A stretch of DNA of 64,000 bases, from NCBI RefSeq assembly GCF_027921765.1, contig NZ_BSEJ01000003.1, forward strand, positions 124,001 to 188,000, given 5' to 3'. A program made the position numbers and the translations under genes. Origin of the DNA: Microbacterium barkeri. GTDB lineage: Bacteria; Actinomycetota; Actinomycetes; Actinomycetales; Microbacteriaceae. The stretch's first letter is position 1. Each line of letters begins with the position of its first letter. Below, one piece after another: positions 35,424 to 44,894 of the stretch. Below the pieces are notes generated by a model. It was not told where the DNA came from. It saw nothing but the letters and a program-made list of their open reading frames with translations, and did not search any database.

Positions 35424-36335
35424 GTGGCCATCGAGCCTCAGAAGGAAGCCGTCTCGCTGCGCGGCGAGCGTCGGGAGGCGCGCCGCCTGCGTCGCCGTGC
35501 CATCCTGCAGCCGACCTTCACCGCGACGCTCCGCTCGATCGAGGCCCTCGTCGCGGCGGACGCCCGTGCCGGCGTGCACGTCGTCGACCTCGACCGCGAG
35601 ACGGTGCTGCTGAGCGGAGACGACCACGTGACCCTGCCGGTCGGCGGCGTGGGCACGGTGCCGCTGCTCATCGAGGCCGCCGCGCAGTTCGACGCCGGAG
35701 AGCTGGATCCCGACGAGATCGTCGCGCGGGATCCGCTCGACCCCGTGCGGATGTCAGGGGTGTGGCGGCACCTGCGCACGCGCGAGCTCCCCGCCGGCGA
35801 CCTCGCGATCCTCGCCGCCACGACCGACGACGCGCTCGCCGCGAACGCCCTGCTGGACCGGGTCGGGCACGAGAGGGTGACCCGGCGCTTCGTCTCACTC
35901 GGGATGCCGCGGTCGGCTCTGCTCGACCACTTCCGCGAACGGCGAGGGCCGGATGATGCCCCGCACGTCGCGCTCGGAACGGCGCGCGAGTTCGCGCGGC
36001 TCTTCGCCGACATCGTGTCGGGTCGCGTCGTGAACGCCGCGGTGAGCGCGCAGGTCGCGGAATGGCTGACGCAGGGTCACGATCTCAGCCTCGTGGGCAG
36101 CGCGACGGGGCTCGACCCGTTCGCTCACGACGACGACCCCCACGGGCTCCTCTTCCTCAATCGCACGGGCAGGGCGCCCGACGTGCGCGCCGAGGCCGGC
36201 GTGCTCGCGGGAGCGCGCGGCGCCGTGGCCTACGCGCTCTTCGTCGAGTTCGACGACGCCGGGATCCTGCACCGCGACCGTGCGCACGAGGCGTTCCGGG
36301 CACTCGGCCGCGAGCTCATGGAGTACGTCGTCTGA
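35424..36335 (+). CDS. Class A beta-lactamase-fold protein lacking the catalytic residues
   Basis: The 303-residue protein aligns along its length with class A beta-lactamase/serine-hydrolase folds: VPLLIEAAAQFDAGELDPDE, SGVWRHLRTRELPAGDLAIL, ANALLDRVGHERVTRRFVSL and a terminal strand with RTG. The catalytic positions are altered: the SxxK motif before VPLL reads GVGT, SDN reads TDD, and KTG reads RTG. No signal peptide is present. It is therefore probably non-enzymatic, perhaps a binding or scaffold protein. The GTG at 35424 follows GAAGGGA. CATAAT at 35328-35333 is a possible -10, leaving a leader of about 85 bases with hairpin potential. Confidence 0.72.
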   Translation: MAIEPQKEAVSLRGERREARRLRRRAILQPTFTATLRSIEALVAADARAGVHVVDLDRETVLLSGDDHVTLPVGGVGTVPLLIEAAAQFDAGELDPDEIVARDPLDPVRMSGVWRHLRTRELPAGDLAILAATTDDALAANALLDRVGHERVTRRFVSLGMPRSALLDHFRERRGPDDAPHVALGTAREFARLFADIVSGRVVNAAVSAQVAEWLTQGHDLSLVGSATGLDPFAHDDDPHGLLFLNRTGRAPDVRAEAGVLAGARGAVAYALFVEFDDAGILHRDRAHEAFRALGRELMEYVV

Positions 36336-36400
36336 GGCACTCCCGTCGCCTGACGGCCCCGCGCGCACCGGGAGTTCACCGACATCCGTAGGCTGGACGG

Positions 36401-38272
36401 GTGCGGTTCGAATCGGGTGCCCCTGACGTCCGGCCCTTCCAGGTCGATCTCCGCGGGGTCGTCGACCTCCTGAGCCGCCACATCTACTCCAGCCCCCAGG
36501 TCTTCCTGCGCGAGCTGCTCCAGAACGGCCGGGACGCCATCCGGGCGCGCCGCGACCTCGACGGAGGAGCTCCCGCCGGCATGCTCGAGATCGAGCCGGC
36601 CGCCTCCGGACGTCCCTTCCGCTTCCGCGACAACGGCGTGGGCCTCACGGCCGAGGAGGCCGCCGAGCTGCTGTCGACCGTGGGGCGCTCGTCGAAGCGC
36701 GACGACCTCCTGCAGGCCCGACGCGCGGACTACCTCGGCCAGTTCGGCATCGGCCTGCTGAGCTGCTTCATGGTGGCCGACCGGATCGTGGTGCGCAGCC
36801 GATCGGCGAAGGGCGCGCCCGCGATCGAGTGGATCGGCGACGCATCGGGGCAGTTCGGCATCCGGGAGCTCGACCCGGAGGAGACCGCGCGGATGGCCGT
36901 GGGCACCGAGATCGTGCTGGAGCCGCGCCCCGACGACGCGGCTCTGCTCGCGCCCGACCGCGTCCGGGCCCTCGCGACGCGCTTCGGGCAGTACCTGCCG
37001 GTCTCGGTCGCCATCCGCAACGACGACGCCACGCTCGACACCGTCACCCGCACGCCCGTCTTCCTCGGGGCCGCGGCGGATGAGCCGTCCGACGAGCTCC
37101 TCGCGCTGGGCACGGAGCTGCTCGGCCGGCGGCCGCTCGACGTCATCCCGCTCTCCGTCCCGGGGACGGGGACGGAGGGTGTGGCGTTCGTGCTCCCGTT
37201 CGCGCCGCCGCCCGGTGCGCGCCAGGCGAGCACGGTGCACCTGGGTCGGATGCTCGTGAGCGAGCACCTGGACGGCCTGCTGCCCGACTGGGCCTTCTTC
37301 GCCCGATGCGTGCTCGACACGACGGGGCTCTCGCCGACCGCGAGCCGCGAGGCCTTCGTGGAGGACCCCGCGCTCGAGCACACGCGCGAGCAGCTGGGTG
37401 CCGCCATCCGCGCGTGGATCCTGCGGCAGGCGACCACCCGGCCGTGGAAGTTCCAGGAGTTCCTCGCCGTGCACCAGCTCGCGCTCAAGGCGATGGCGGC
37501 TCACGACGACGAGCTCGCGCGCACGGTGCTGCCGTGGCTGACCGTCGAGACGTCGGCGGGCGACATGACCATCGCCGACCTGACCCGGCGGCACGACGCG
37601 GCGCGCTACGCCGAGACGGTCGACGAATTCCGCCAGGTCGCGGCGATCGTGCCGTCCGACGCTCCCGTCGTGAACGGCGGATACGCGTACGACGCCGCGC
37701 TGCTGCGGCGGCTGCCCGAGCTGCTGGACTTCCCCGTCTCGCGGGTCACCGCGAGCGAGCTCCTCGACGAGCTCACGCCGCCTCCGCTCGCCGAGCGGGC
37801 GAGGGCCGTCGCGCTCGAGGAGCGGGCCACGGCCGCGCTGGCCGAGGTGGGCTGCTCGGTCTCGGCTCGCGGGTTCGCTCCCGCTGAGCTGTCCGCGCTC
37901 TGCGTCGTGGATCCCGAGGTCGTGCGCCGCATCGAGCGCGACAGCGCGCGCGAGGTCGCATCCGGCGGGATCTGGGGCGACGTGCTCGGCGACGTGAGCG
38001 CCCTCATCGAGGAGCGCCGTCGCGAGGACGGCAGGGAGGCCGCGACCGTGCGCCTCTGCCTGAACTGGACGAGCCCGCTCGTCGCGCGCCTCGCGGCGCT
38101 CGGCGACGACCTCGTCTTCGACCGCACGGTCAAGCTGCTGTACGTGCAGGCGCTGCTCGCGTCGCATCGGCCGCTCACCGCGGCCGATCGCCGGATGCTG
38201 ACGTCGGCGATGAACGACATGGTGACCCTGAGCGTCGGGATCGCCGGAGACCTCGAAGGGGAACAGGCATGA
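36401..38272 (+). CDS. Hsp90/HtpG-like ATPase
   Basis: The 623-residue protein has the length and domain order of HtpG. The GHKL ATPase domain retains Glu38 and Asn42 (FLRELLQNGRDAI), Asp77 in FRDNGVG and the GQFGIGLLS lid-hinge motif at 113-121. The middle domain keeps LPDWAFFARCVLDTTGLSPT followed by the Arg-containing SRE loop. A divergent C-terminal part of about 250 residues follows. Sequence elsewhere is distant from standard HtpG, so it is better called a paralogue. TAGGCT (36389-36394) lies six bases before the GTG at 36401. The downstream TPR gene overlaps by four bases, indicating joint action. Confidence 0.87.
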   Translation: MRFESGAPDVRPFQVDLRGVVDLLSRHIYSSPQVFLRELLQNGRDAIRARRDLDGGAPAGMLEIEPAASGRPFRFRDNGVGLTAEEAAELLSTVGRSSKRDDLLQARRADYLGQFGIGLLSCFMVADRIVVRSRSAKGAPAIEWIGDASGQFGIRELDPEETARMAVGTEIVLEPRPDDAALLAPDRVRALATRFGQYLPVSVAIRNDDATLDTVTRTPVFLGAAADEPSDELLALGTELLGRRPLDVIPLSVPGTGTEGVAFVLPFAPPPGARQASTVHLGRMLVSEHLDGLLPDWAFFARCVLDTTGLSPTASREAFVEDPALEHTREQLGAAIRAWILRQATTRPWKFQEFLAVHQLALKAMAAHDDELARTVLPWLTVETSAGDMTIADLTRRHDAARYAETVDEFRQVAAIVPSDAPVVNGGYAYDAALLRRLPELLDFPVSRVTASELLDELTPPPLAERARAVALEERATAALAEVGCSVSARGFAPAELSALCVVDPEVVRRIERDSAREVASGGIWGDVLGDVSALIEERRREDGREAATVRLCLNWTSPLVARLAALGDDLVFDRTVKLLYVQALLASHRPLTAADRRMLTSAMNDMVTLSVGIAGDLEGEQA

Positions 38273-41076
38273 GCGCACCCGGAAGCCGCAAGGCGCGGAA
38301 GATCGAGCGGCTTCTCGAGGAGGCGGCGGAGCTTCCGGTCGGACCGGAGGAGCGCGCGCTGCTCGACGAGGCCGTGCGGCTCGCCGACGAGGCGGGCGAG
38401 GAGGAGCTCGCCTATCGCGCGCGCATGCACCTCACCCCGTCGGCGCACATGGCGGGCGACACCGACACGATGCTCGCGTCGTTCGGATGGTGCGTCGGCA
38501 AGCACGATGCGGACCCCGTGCGCTTTCCGATCGACCCCGGCGTGCACGTCGACCTGCTGTTCCAGTACAAGTGGATGGCCGGGCGGCTCGCGAGCAACAG
38601 CCGGTTCCCGCGGGAGCGCGTCACCGCGCTGCACGCCGACATGGAGCGGCGCTATCGCGAGGCCGGCGTCGGCCAGACCGGCGTCCTGCAGTCCCGACAC
38701 GACGTCGCGCTGCTGCTCGGCGACCCGGATGCGGCCGCGCGCTTCCTCATCGAGCGCGACGGACTCGAGCGAGACGACTACTCGCACTGCGAGGCGTGCG
38801 TGCGCTCGAGCGACGCGACCTTCGCCCAGCTGCGGGGAGACGATGCCGAGGCCATCCGGCTGTGGGAGGAGATCCTCGAGCAGGGCCTCTCGTGCGGGGA
38901 GGAGCCCGAGTTCGCCGAGTCGGAGGCGCTGCTCCCGCTTCTGAGGGCGGGGCGCGTCGAGGAGGCGCTCGCCGCCCACGCCCGCAGCTACCGCGCGGCC
39001 CGGACCAACCCGGACGGCTTCCCCATCATCGCCAACCACCTCGTCTTCTGCGCGGTGACCGGCAACCTCGCGCGCGGGCTCCAGCTGCTCGAGCGGCACA
39101 TCGACGGGCTCGCGCACGACCCCTTCCACGAGGCGAACCACTTCTCGGGACTCGCCGCCGTCGGCGTCCTCCTCGACGCGGTCGTCGAGGCGGGGGAGGG
39201 AGCGACCCGGGTGCGCGGCTCCGACCATCCGACCCTCGAGCCGCTCCTGGGCGCCGCGGACGGGCCGCGGACCGCGGGCGAGCTGCGGGATGCGGCGTGG
39301 TCGGCCGCCGAGACGATCGCGGCGCGCTTCGACGCGCGCAACGGGAACGACTGGTTCGCCCGCACGCTGGCCGGCAAGCGGGCCCTGAGCGCGCAGCGCT
39401 GGGAGGCGCCGTTCGGCGGTGAGAGCTACGCGCCGCCCGTCGTCGACGACGCGGAGCCCGCTGACGCGGCCGGATGGCTGACGCGCGCCCGTCGGCGCCT
39501 CTTCGCGGCCGACCTCGATGGCGTGCGGGCGGCCGTCGCCGCAGGCCTCGCGCTCGGAGAGGGCGACCACGATGCCGAGCTGCATCGCGTGCTCCTCTAC
39601 GCGCAGCTCGAGAGCGGCGACGACGAGGCCGCCCGGGCCACTCTGGCCCTGCGGACCGCGGCCCTGCGCGCCCACGGTCTCACCGAGCACGCGGACCTCG
39701 AGGAGCGTCTCGGCCTGCTGCTGCTCGGCCGGTGCACCCCCGACGACATCCCGACGCTCGAGGCGGAGATCGAGCGCGCACGCGCCGCGCACCTGCCGGC
39801 GACGGTCGTCGCCGACCTGCTCATCACGATCGGCGCCGCCCGCCTGCGCGCCGCGCAGCCCGAGGCCGCGCTCGCCGCTCTCGACGAGGCGGAGGTGCTT
39901 CTCCCCGCCGACGACCCGCTCCTGCTGCGCCACGCGCTCGAGAGCGAGCGGCTCCAGGCGCTCATCCAGCTCGGACGAGCGGAAGAGGCCGACGCGCTCG
40001 CCGCGTCGCGCATCGACGACCGCGCGAACGCCGGGTGGCCGCTGTTCTCCGAGCTACGCCTGCGCGCCCAGGTGCTCGGCGGTCAGGGGCGCTTCGACGA
40101 GGCGCTGGGCTTCGCGGAGCGGCTTCTCGCGGAGTCGGTCGCGATCGACGTCGCGGGCCTCATCGCGTCGTCGGCACAGCTCACCGCCATGATCCTCAGC
40201 GACCTCGGGAGGCCCGAGGAGGCCGCGGCGCGCATCGAGTTCGCCCTGCGCCATGCCGAGCGGGCTGAGCTGCCCACGGTCGGCCTGCGGTTCAACCTCG
40301 CGCGCATCCAGCTCGAGGCGGGTCAGGCGGCCGCCGGCCTGGAGAACCTCGAGACGGTCTACCTCGAGGAGAAGGCGACGGGCGCTGCTCCCGAGGCGGT
40401 GGCCGAGACCGGTCTCCATCTCGGGCACGCCGCCCTCGCGAACGACGAGCCGGGGATGGCGTATCGCGCATGGAGCGAGGCGATCGACCTCGCGGAAGGG
40501 GCGGAGGCCTTCGGGCTGGCCGCCGAGGCGGGCTCCGCACTCGGCGAGCTGCTGCTCCGCTTCGGCGACCCCGACGCGCGCGACGTGTTCGAGCGCGCGC
40601 TCGAGCACGGGCGGCGCGTCGAGGGCTTCCGGGGGATGCCCGCGCTCCTGCACGGGATGGGCCGCGCGCGGCTGATGGGCGGCGACGAGGCGGGATTCGC
40701 GGACCTCGACGCGGCGACCGCCCAGGCGGAGGCCGAGGACGCGGTCTGGTACGCCGCGAACGTGCAGGACACGAAGGGGCGCTTCCTCGTCGACGCCGGC
40801 CGCCTCGACGAGGGCGTGCGCGTCCTCCTCGCCTCGGCCGACGTGCTCGCGCGCGAGGGCGACGTCATGACGGCAGCGGGCGGCGAGGTGTACGCCGCGC
40901 GCGGTCTGGCGGCGGCCGACCGCGCGGACGAGGCCGTCGCGGTGATGGCGAGCGCCCGCGATCGGGTGTCCGTCGGCACGGCAGCGCACACGGGGATCAG
41001 CCTCGAGCTCGCCGACCTGCTCGACGGGCTGGGCCGCGGCGCCGAGGCGGCGCAGGTGCGCGCGAGCGTCGCGTAG
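38269..41076 (+). CDS. Large TPR-like helical-repeat protein, probable partner of the Hsp90-like ATPase
   Basis: The 935-residue protein is composed almost entirely of paired helices with the spacing of tetratricopeptide repeats, for example YRARMHLTPSAHMAGDTDTM, EEALAAHARSYRAARTNPDG, LRAAQPEAALAALDEAEVLL and DEALGFAERLLAESVAIDV. There is no signal peptide, membrane span or catalytic motif. Its start codon overlaps the Hsp90-like stop, so both are made in fixed ratio. By analogy to eukaryotic TPR co-chaperones it may present clients or regulate the ATPase; bacterial Hsp90 lacks the MEEVD tail, and this one ends LEGEQA, so the contact would be different. Confidence 0.78.
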   Translation: MSAPGSRKARKIERLLEEAAELPVGPEERALLDEAVRLADEAGEEELAYRARMHLTPSAHMAGDTDTMLASFGWCVGKHDADPVRFPIDPGVHVDLLFQYKWMAGRLASNSRFPRERVTALHADMERRYREAGVGQTGVLQSRHDVALLLGDPDAAARFLIERDGLERDDYSHCEACVRSSDATFAQLRGDDAEAIRLWEEILEQGLSCGEEPEFAESEALLPLLRAGRVEEALAAHARSYRAARTNPDGFPIIANHLVFCAVTGNLARGLQLLERHIDGLAHDPFHEANHFSGLAAVGVLLDAVVEAGEGATRVRGSDHPTLEPLLGAADGPRTAGELRDAAWSAAETIAARFDARNGNDWFARTLAGKRALSAQRWEAPFGGESYAPPVVDDAEPADAAGWLTRARRRLFAADLDGVRAAVAAGLALGEGDHDAELHRVLLYAQLESGDDEAARATLALRTAALRAHGLTEHADLEERLGLLLLGRCTPDDIPTLEAEIERARAAHLPATVVADLLITIGAARLRAAQPEAALAALDEAEVLLPADDPLLLRHALESERLQALIQLGRAEEADALAASRIDDRANAGWPLFSELRLRAQVLGGQGRFDEALGFAERLLAESVAIDVAGLIASSAQLTAMILSDLGRPEEAAARIEFALRHAERAELPTVGLRFNLARIQLEAGQAAAGLENLETVYLEEKATGAAPEAVAETGLHLGHAALANDEPGMAYRAWSEAIDLAEGAEAFGLAAEAGSALGELLLRFGDPDARDVFERALEHGRRVEGFRGMPALLHGMGRARLMGGDEAGFADLDAATAQAEAEDAVWYAANVQDTKGRFLVDAGRLDEGVRVLLASADVLAREGDVMTAAGGEVYAARGLAAADRADEAVAVMASARDRVSVGTAAHTGISLELADLLDGLGRGAEAAQVRASVA

Positions 41077-41135
41077 GGGCCGCTGCGCACGGGTGCCCAG
41101 GTACCGCTCAAGGCCTGCGTGGCAGGATGGAGCGA

Positions 41136-43097
41136 ATGAGCGGAACTGAGAAGAGCCGCCGTGAGCAGAGCGCGCCCCTGAAGCCATCGGGGCCCGCCGA
41201 CGCGGCGAAGAGAATCGTCCGTGACATCGCCGACCCGGCACCGCAGGGAGTCCACCCGGCGCTCATCCCCGGCATCGGGGTCGAGCAGACCGGCCGTGAT
41301 TTCCGGACGGACCGGGTCGTCTTCGGTGCGGCGATCGTCGTCACGATCGCGTTCATCGTCTGGGGCGTTGCGGCAGGAGACAACCTCGCGGGCACCGCCT
41401 CGAGCGTGCTGTCGTGGGTCATCGAGTACGTCGGGGTGTTCTTCACCGTCATCGCGACGGTGGTCCTGGCCTTCATGCTGTACATCGGCTTCAGCCGGTT
41501 CGGCCGCATCCGGCTGGGGCGCGATGACGAGGAGCCCGAGTTCTCGGTGTTCTCCTGGATCTCGATGCTCTTCGCCGCCGGGATGGGCATCGGCCTCGTC
41601 TTCTGGGGCGCAGCCGAGCCGCTGACCTTCTTCGAGTCGCCTCCTCCGAACACGGCGGAGGCGGGCACCGTCGAGGCGATGCACACGGCCCTGACCCAGG
41701 TGCTCTACCACTGGGGCCCGCAGGCCTGGTCGTTCTACGCGCTCGTCGGCGGCGCGATCGCGTACGGCGCGTATCGCCGCGGGCGCACGCCCCTCATCTC
41801 GTCGATCTTCGCGCCGCTCCTCGGCGAGCGGCGGACGACGGGTCCGGTCGGACGCACGATCGACGTCTTCGCGATCATCGTCACGCTGTTCGGGACGGCC
41901 GCGTCGCTGGGCCTCGGCGCGCTGCAGATCGGCCACGGCGTCGAGCTCATCTCGGGCATCGGCGAGGTCGGCAACGGCCTCCTCATCGGCGTGATCGCGG
42001 TGCTCACGGCGGCCTTCATCGCTTCGGCGGTGTCGGGCGTCTCGCGCGGCATCCGCGCGCTCTCGAACATCAACGCCGTCGTCGCGCTGCTCCTGGCGTT
42101 CTTCGTCTTCTTCGTCGGCCCGACGATGCTCATCATCAACATCATCCCGTCGGTCGCCGCGCAGTTCCTCACCGACTTCACGACGATGGCCGCGCGCTCG
42201 GGCTCGCAGGGGCCCGAGGTGCAGGCGTTCCTCTCGGGCTGGACGATCTTCTACTGGGCCTGGTGGATCTCGTGGTCGCCCTTCGTGGGCATGTTCATCG
42301 CGAAGATCTCGCGCGGCCGCACGCTGCGCCAGTTCGTGTCGGTCGTCGTCGTGGTGCCGTCGGTCATCTCGTTCATCTGGTTCGCGATCTTCGGGACGAC
42401 CGCGATCGACCAGCAGATGAACGGCGCCGGGCTCGAGGTCTCGCCGCCCGAGAGCGTGCTCTTCGGCGTGCTCGGCAACCTCCCTCTCGCGGGCGTGACG
42501 ACGGTCATCCTCGCGGTGCTCGTCGCGATCTTCTTCGTGACCGGCGCCGATTCCGCCTCCCTCGTGATGGGAACGCTGTCGCAGCGCGGCAACCCCGAGC
42601 CGACGCGCTGGGTGACGATCGTCTGGGGCGCCCTCGTCGGCGTCATCGCGGCCATCCTCCTCGTGTCGGGCGAGGAGGGGAGCGGCCTGACCGCCCTGCA
42701 GAACGTGACGATCATCGCCGCGCTGCCGTTCGCGGTCATCATGGCGCTCATGATGGTGGCGTTCATGAAGGACCTGCACCGCGACCCGCTCATCCTCCGC
42801 GACGAGTACGCCGAGCGCGCCGTCCGCCACAGCGTGCGCACGGGTCTCGAGGAGTACGGCGACGACTTCGCGCTCGTCCCCGCGCCGTACGACCACTCGA
42901 GCGACGACCTCGCGTGGGTCGAGCCGGTCGTGGACGAGGAGTTCACGGAGCTCTACGCCAAGACCGAGGCGATGCCGATCGTCTCCGGCGAGAGCGAGCC
43001 CGATCTCGGGGGCTCGGCCGCGCCGGGCGGCGACCGCCTTCCCGAGGACGAGCGCGACGAGGAGCGCGACGACGAGGAGCGCAGGGCGGGGGTCTGA
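41136..43097 (+). CDS. BCCT-family transporter (betaine/choline/carnitine type)
   Basis: The 653-residue protein has twelve predicted membrane spans and the BCCT signatures: GMGIGLVFWGAAEPLTFF and WAWWISWSPFVGMFIAKISR. The GMGIG sequence is the form found in sodium-coupled betaine carriers such as BetP. Cytoplasmic ends are long: about 65 residues at the N-terminus and about 110 acidic residues at the C-terminus, which in relatives take part in osmosensing. The likely substrate is a quaternary ammonium solute. The ATG at 41136 follows AGGATGGAG; CAGGAT is also seven bases upstream, a weaker version of the leaderless pattern. Confidence 0.92.
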   Translation: MSGTEKSRREQSAPLKPSGPADAAKRIVRDIADPAPQGVHPALIPGIGVEQTGRDFRTDRVVFGAAIVVTIAFIVWGVAAGDNLAGTASSVLSWVIEYVGVFFTVIATVVLAFMLYIGFSRFGRIRLGRDDEEPEFSVFSWISMLFAAGMGIGLVFWGAAEPLTFFESPPPNTAEAGTVEAMHTALTQVLYHWGPQAWSFYALVGGAIAYGAYRRGRTPLISSIFAPLLGERRTTGPVGRTIDVFAIIVTLFGTAASLGLGALQIGHGVELISGIGEVGNGLLIGVIAVLTAAFIASAVSGVSRGIRALSNINAVVALLLAFFVFFVGPTMLIINIIPSVAAQFLTDFTTMAARSGSQGPEVQAFLSGWTIFYWAWWISWSPFVGMFIAKISRGRTLRQFVSVVVVVPSVISFIWFAIFGTTAIDQQMNGAGLEVSPPESVLFGVLGNLPLAGVTTVILAVLVAIFFVTGADSASLVMGTLSQRGNPEPTRWVTIVWGALVGVIAAILLVSGEEGSGLTALQNVTIIAALPFAVIMALMMVAFMKDLHRDPLILRDEYAERAVRHSVRTGLEEYGDDFALVPAPYDHSSDDLAWVEPVVDEEFTELYAKTEAMPIVSGESEPDLGGSAAPGGDRLPEDERDEERDDEERRAGV

Positions 43098-43108
43098 CGA
43101 CCCCGAAT

Positions 43109-43144
43109 GCGACAGGGGCTCGGCTTCGGCCGGGCCCCTGTCGC
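43109..43144. terminator. Terminator between the BCCT and acyl-CoA ligase genes
   Basis: An 11-bp perfect stem (GCGACAGGGGC and its complement), extended by wobble pairs, encloses a short loop. It lies between convergent stops at 43097 and 43159 and probably serves both. Confidence 0.75.
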
Positions 43145-43158
43145 GTTCCGGAGGTGCG

Positions 43159-44859
43159 CTACGGGCGCGCTCCGACCATCCGCTCGCGCACCTCGCGCCG
43201 CAGGACCTTTCCGACGAGCGAGCGCGGCAGCTCGTCGACGACGTCGATGCGCCGCGGCACCTTGTAGGCGGCGAGGTGCGTGCGGCAGAAGTCGCGCAGC
43301 GCCTCGGGCTCCGCGGCCGCGCCCTCGCGCAGCACGACCGATGCGCCCACGGACTCCCCGCCCTGCCCGCGCGGGAGCGACACGACCGCCGCGTCGACGA
43401 CGTCGGGATGCGACAGGAGCGTCTCCTCGACCTCGCTCGGCGAGACGTTGAACCCGCCCGTGATGATGAGCTCCTTGAGCCGGTCGACGATCGTCACGAA
43501 CCCGTCAGGCGAGACGGTCGCGATGTCGCCCGTGCGCAGCCATCCGCCCTCGAGCAGCGCCGCGCGCGTCTCGGCGGGGCGCTGCCAGTAGCCCGAGAAC
43601 ACCTGCGGCCCGCGCAGGAGCAGCTCGCCCGCCTCGCCCGGAGGCAGGTCCTTCGTCGGGTCGTCGGGGTCGACGACGCGGATGTCGGTGCTCGGGAACG
43701 GGACGCCGACCGTCCCGGGGCGGCGCGTGGGTCCCATCGGGTTGCCGAGCGCGACGGGGGAGGACTCCGTCATGCCGTAGCCCTCGACGAGCACGCCGCC
43801 GCTGATCTCCTCCCAGCGGCGGACGGTCGCCGTCGGCAGGCTCATGGCACCCGAGATGGCGAAGCGGATCGAGCGGAGGTCGATCGCGCCCTGCGCGGCC
43901 GCGCGCGCGAGACGGTCGTAGATCGGCGGAACCGCCGGCAGGAACGTCGGCGGGCTCGTGCGCGCGGCCTTCGTGACGAGGTCGACGTCGAACGTCGGGA
44001 AGAGCACGAGGCGCGCGCCGATGCTCATCGCGAAGGTGAGGCAGAGCGTCATGCCGTACGCGTGGAACAGGGGGAGGACCCCGTAGAACGTCTCCGCACC
44101 CGGTCGGAGCCCTGGCACCCACGCCTCGCCCTGCATCGCGTTCGCGCGGAGGTTCCGGTGCGTGAGCATGGCGCCCTTGGGCGAGCCGGTCGTGCCGCTC
44201 GTGTACTGCAGGAGCGCGATGTCGTCGAGCGCGGGGCGGGGCGTCCGCCGCGACAGGCGGCGCGCGCCGACGATCGACTCCCAGGTCGTCACCCGGCGGG
44301 CGGATGGCCGGTGCGTAAGCTTCGCGCGGGCGGCGCGTGCCGACGGGAGGGGAAGGCGGAGGCCCAGCCGCATCGCGAACGGGAGCGCGCGCGTCAGGTC
44401 GACGCTCACGATGCCCTCGACGCGCACGTCGTCGGGGAACCCCGCGACGGTGTCGTGCACCCTGTCCCACACGATCGCGAAGCGCGCGCCGTGGTCCTCG
44501 AACTGATGACGCAACTCGCGCGCGGTGTACAGCGGGTTGTGCTCGACGACGATGGCTCCCAGACGCAGCAGCGCGTAGAACGCGACCACGTGCTGCGGGC
44601 AGTTCGGCAGGACGATCGCGACGCGGTCTCCGCGTCGCACGCCGAGACGGCGCAGGCCCTCGGCCGCGCGCTCGATCTGCTCGCCGAGCTCGCGGTAGCT
44701 CGTCTCGGCGCCGAAGAACTCGAGCGCGGTCCGGCGTCCGAAGGCGGCGACGCTCGCGTCCATCATGTCGACGAGGGTCTGGGTGACCTCGCCGATCTCG
44801 TGCGGCACCTCCGGCGGATACGCGGACAGCCAGGGCCGGGAGTCGTACGGAGACGTCAT
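43159..44859 (-). CDS. Long-chain fatty acid-CoA ligase-like adenylate-forming enzyme
   Basis: The 566-residue enzyme has all acyl-CoA synthetase blocks: the P-loop YTSGTTGSPKGAML, EGYGMTESSPVA, GWLRTGDIATVSPDGF, DRLKELIITGGFNVSP and the C-terminal catalytic Lys in PRSLVGKVLRRE. It activates a carboxylic acid, probably a medium- or long-chain fatty acid, to an acyl-AMP and then a CoA thioester. TAGCGT (44871-44866, minus strand) is six bases before the ATG at 44859. Three tandem 18-bp repeats lie 36 bases upstream of the start and may be binding sites for a fatty-acid-responsive repressor. Confidence 0.92.
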   Translation of the reverse strand: MTSPYDSRPWLSAYPPEVPHEIGEVTQTLVDMMDASVAAFGRRTALEFFGAETSYRELGEQIERAAEGLRRLGVRRGDRVAIVLPNCPQHVVAFYALLRLGAIVVEHNPLYTARELRHQFEDHGARFAIVWDRVHDTVAGFPDDVRVEGIVSVDLTRALPFAMRLGLRLPLPSARAARAKLTHRPSARRVTTWESIVGARRLSRRTPRPALDDIALLQYTSGTTGSPKGAMLTHRNLRANAMQGEAWVPGLRPGAETFYGVLPLFHAYGMTLCLTFAMSIGARLVLFPTFDVDLVTKAARTSPPTFLPAVPPIYDRLARAAAQGAIDLRSIRFAISGAMSLPTATVRRWEEISGGVLVEGYGMTESSPVALGNPMGPTRRPGTVGVPFPSTDIRVVDPDDPTKDLPPGEAGELLLRGPQVFSGYWQRPAETRAALLEGGWLRTGDIATVSPDGFVTIVDRLKELIITGGFNVSPSEVEETLLSHPDVVDAAVVSLPRGQGGESVGASVVLREGAAAEPEALRDFCRTHLAAYKVPRRIDVVDELPRSLVGKVLRREVRERMVGARP

Positions 44860-44894
44860 GACCCCACGCTAGCCGCGGCCCCTCTGCGCCACCC

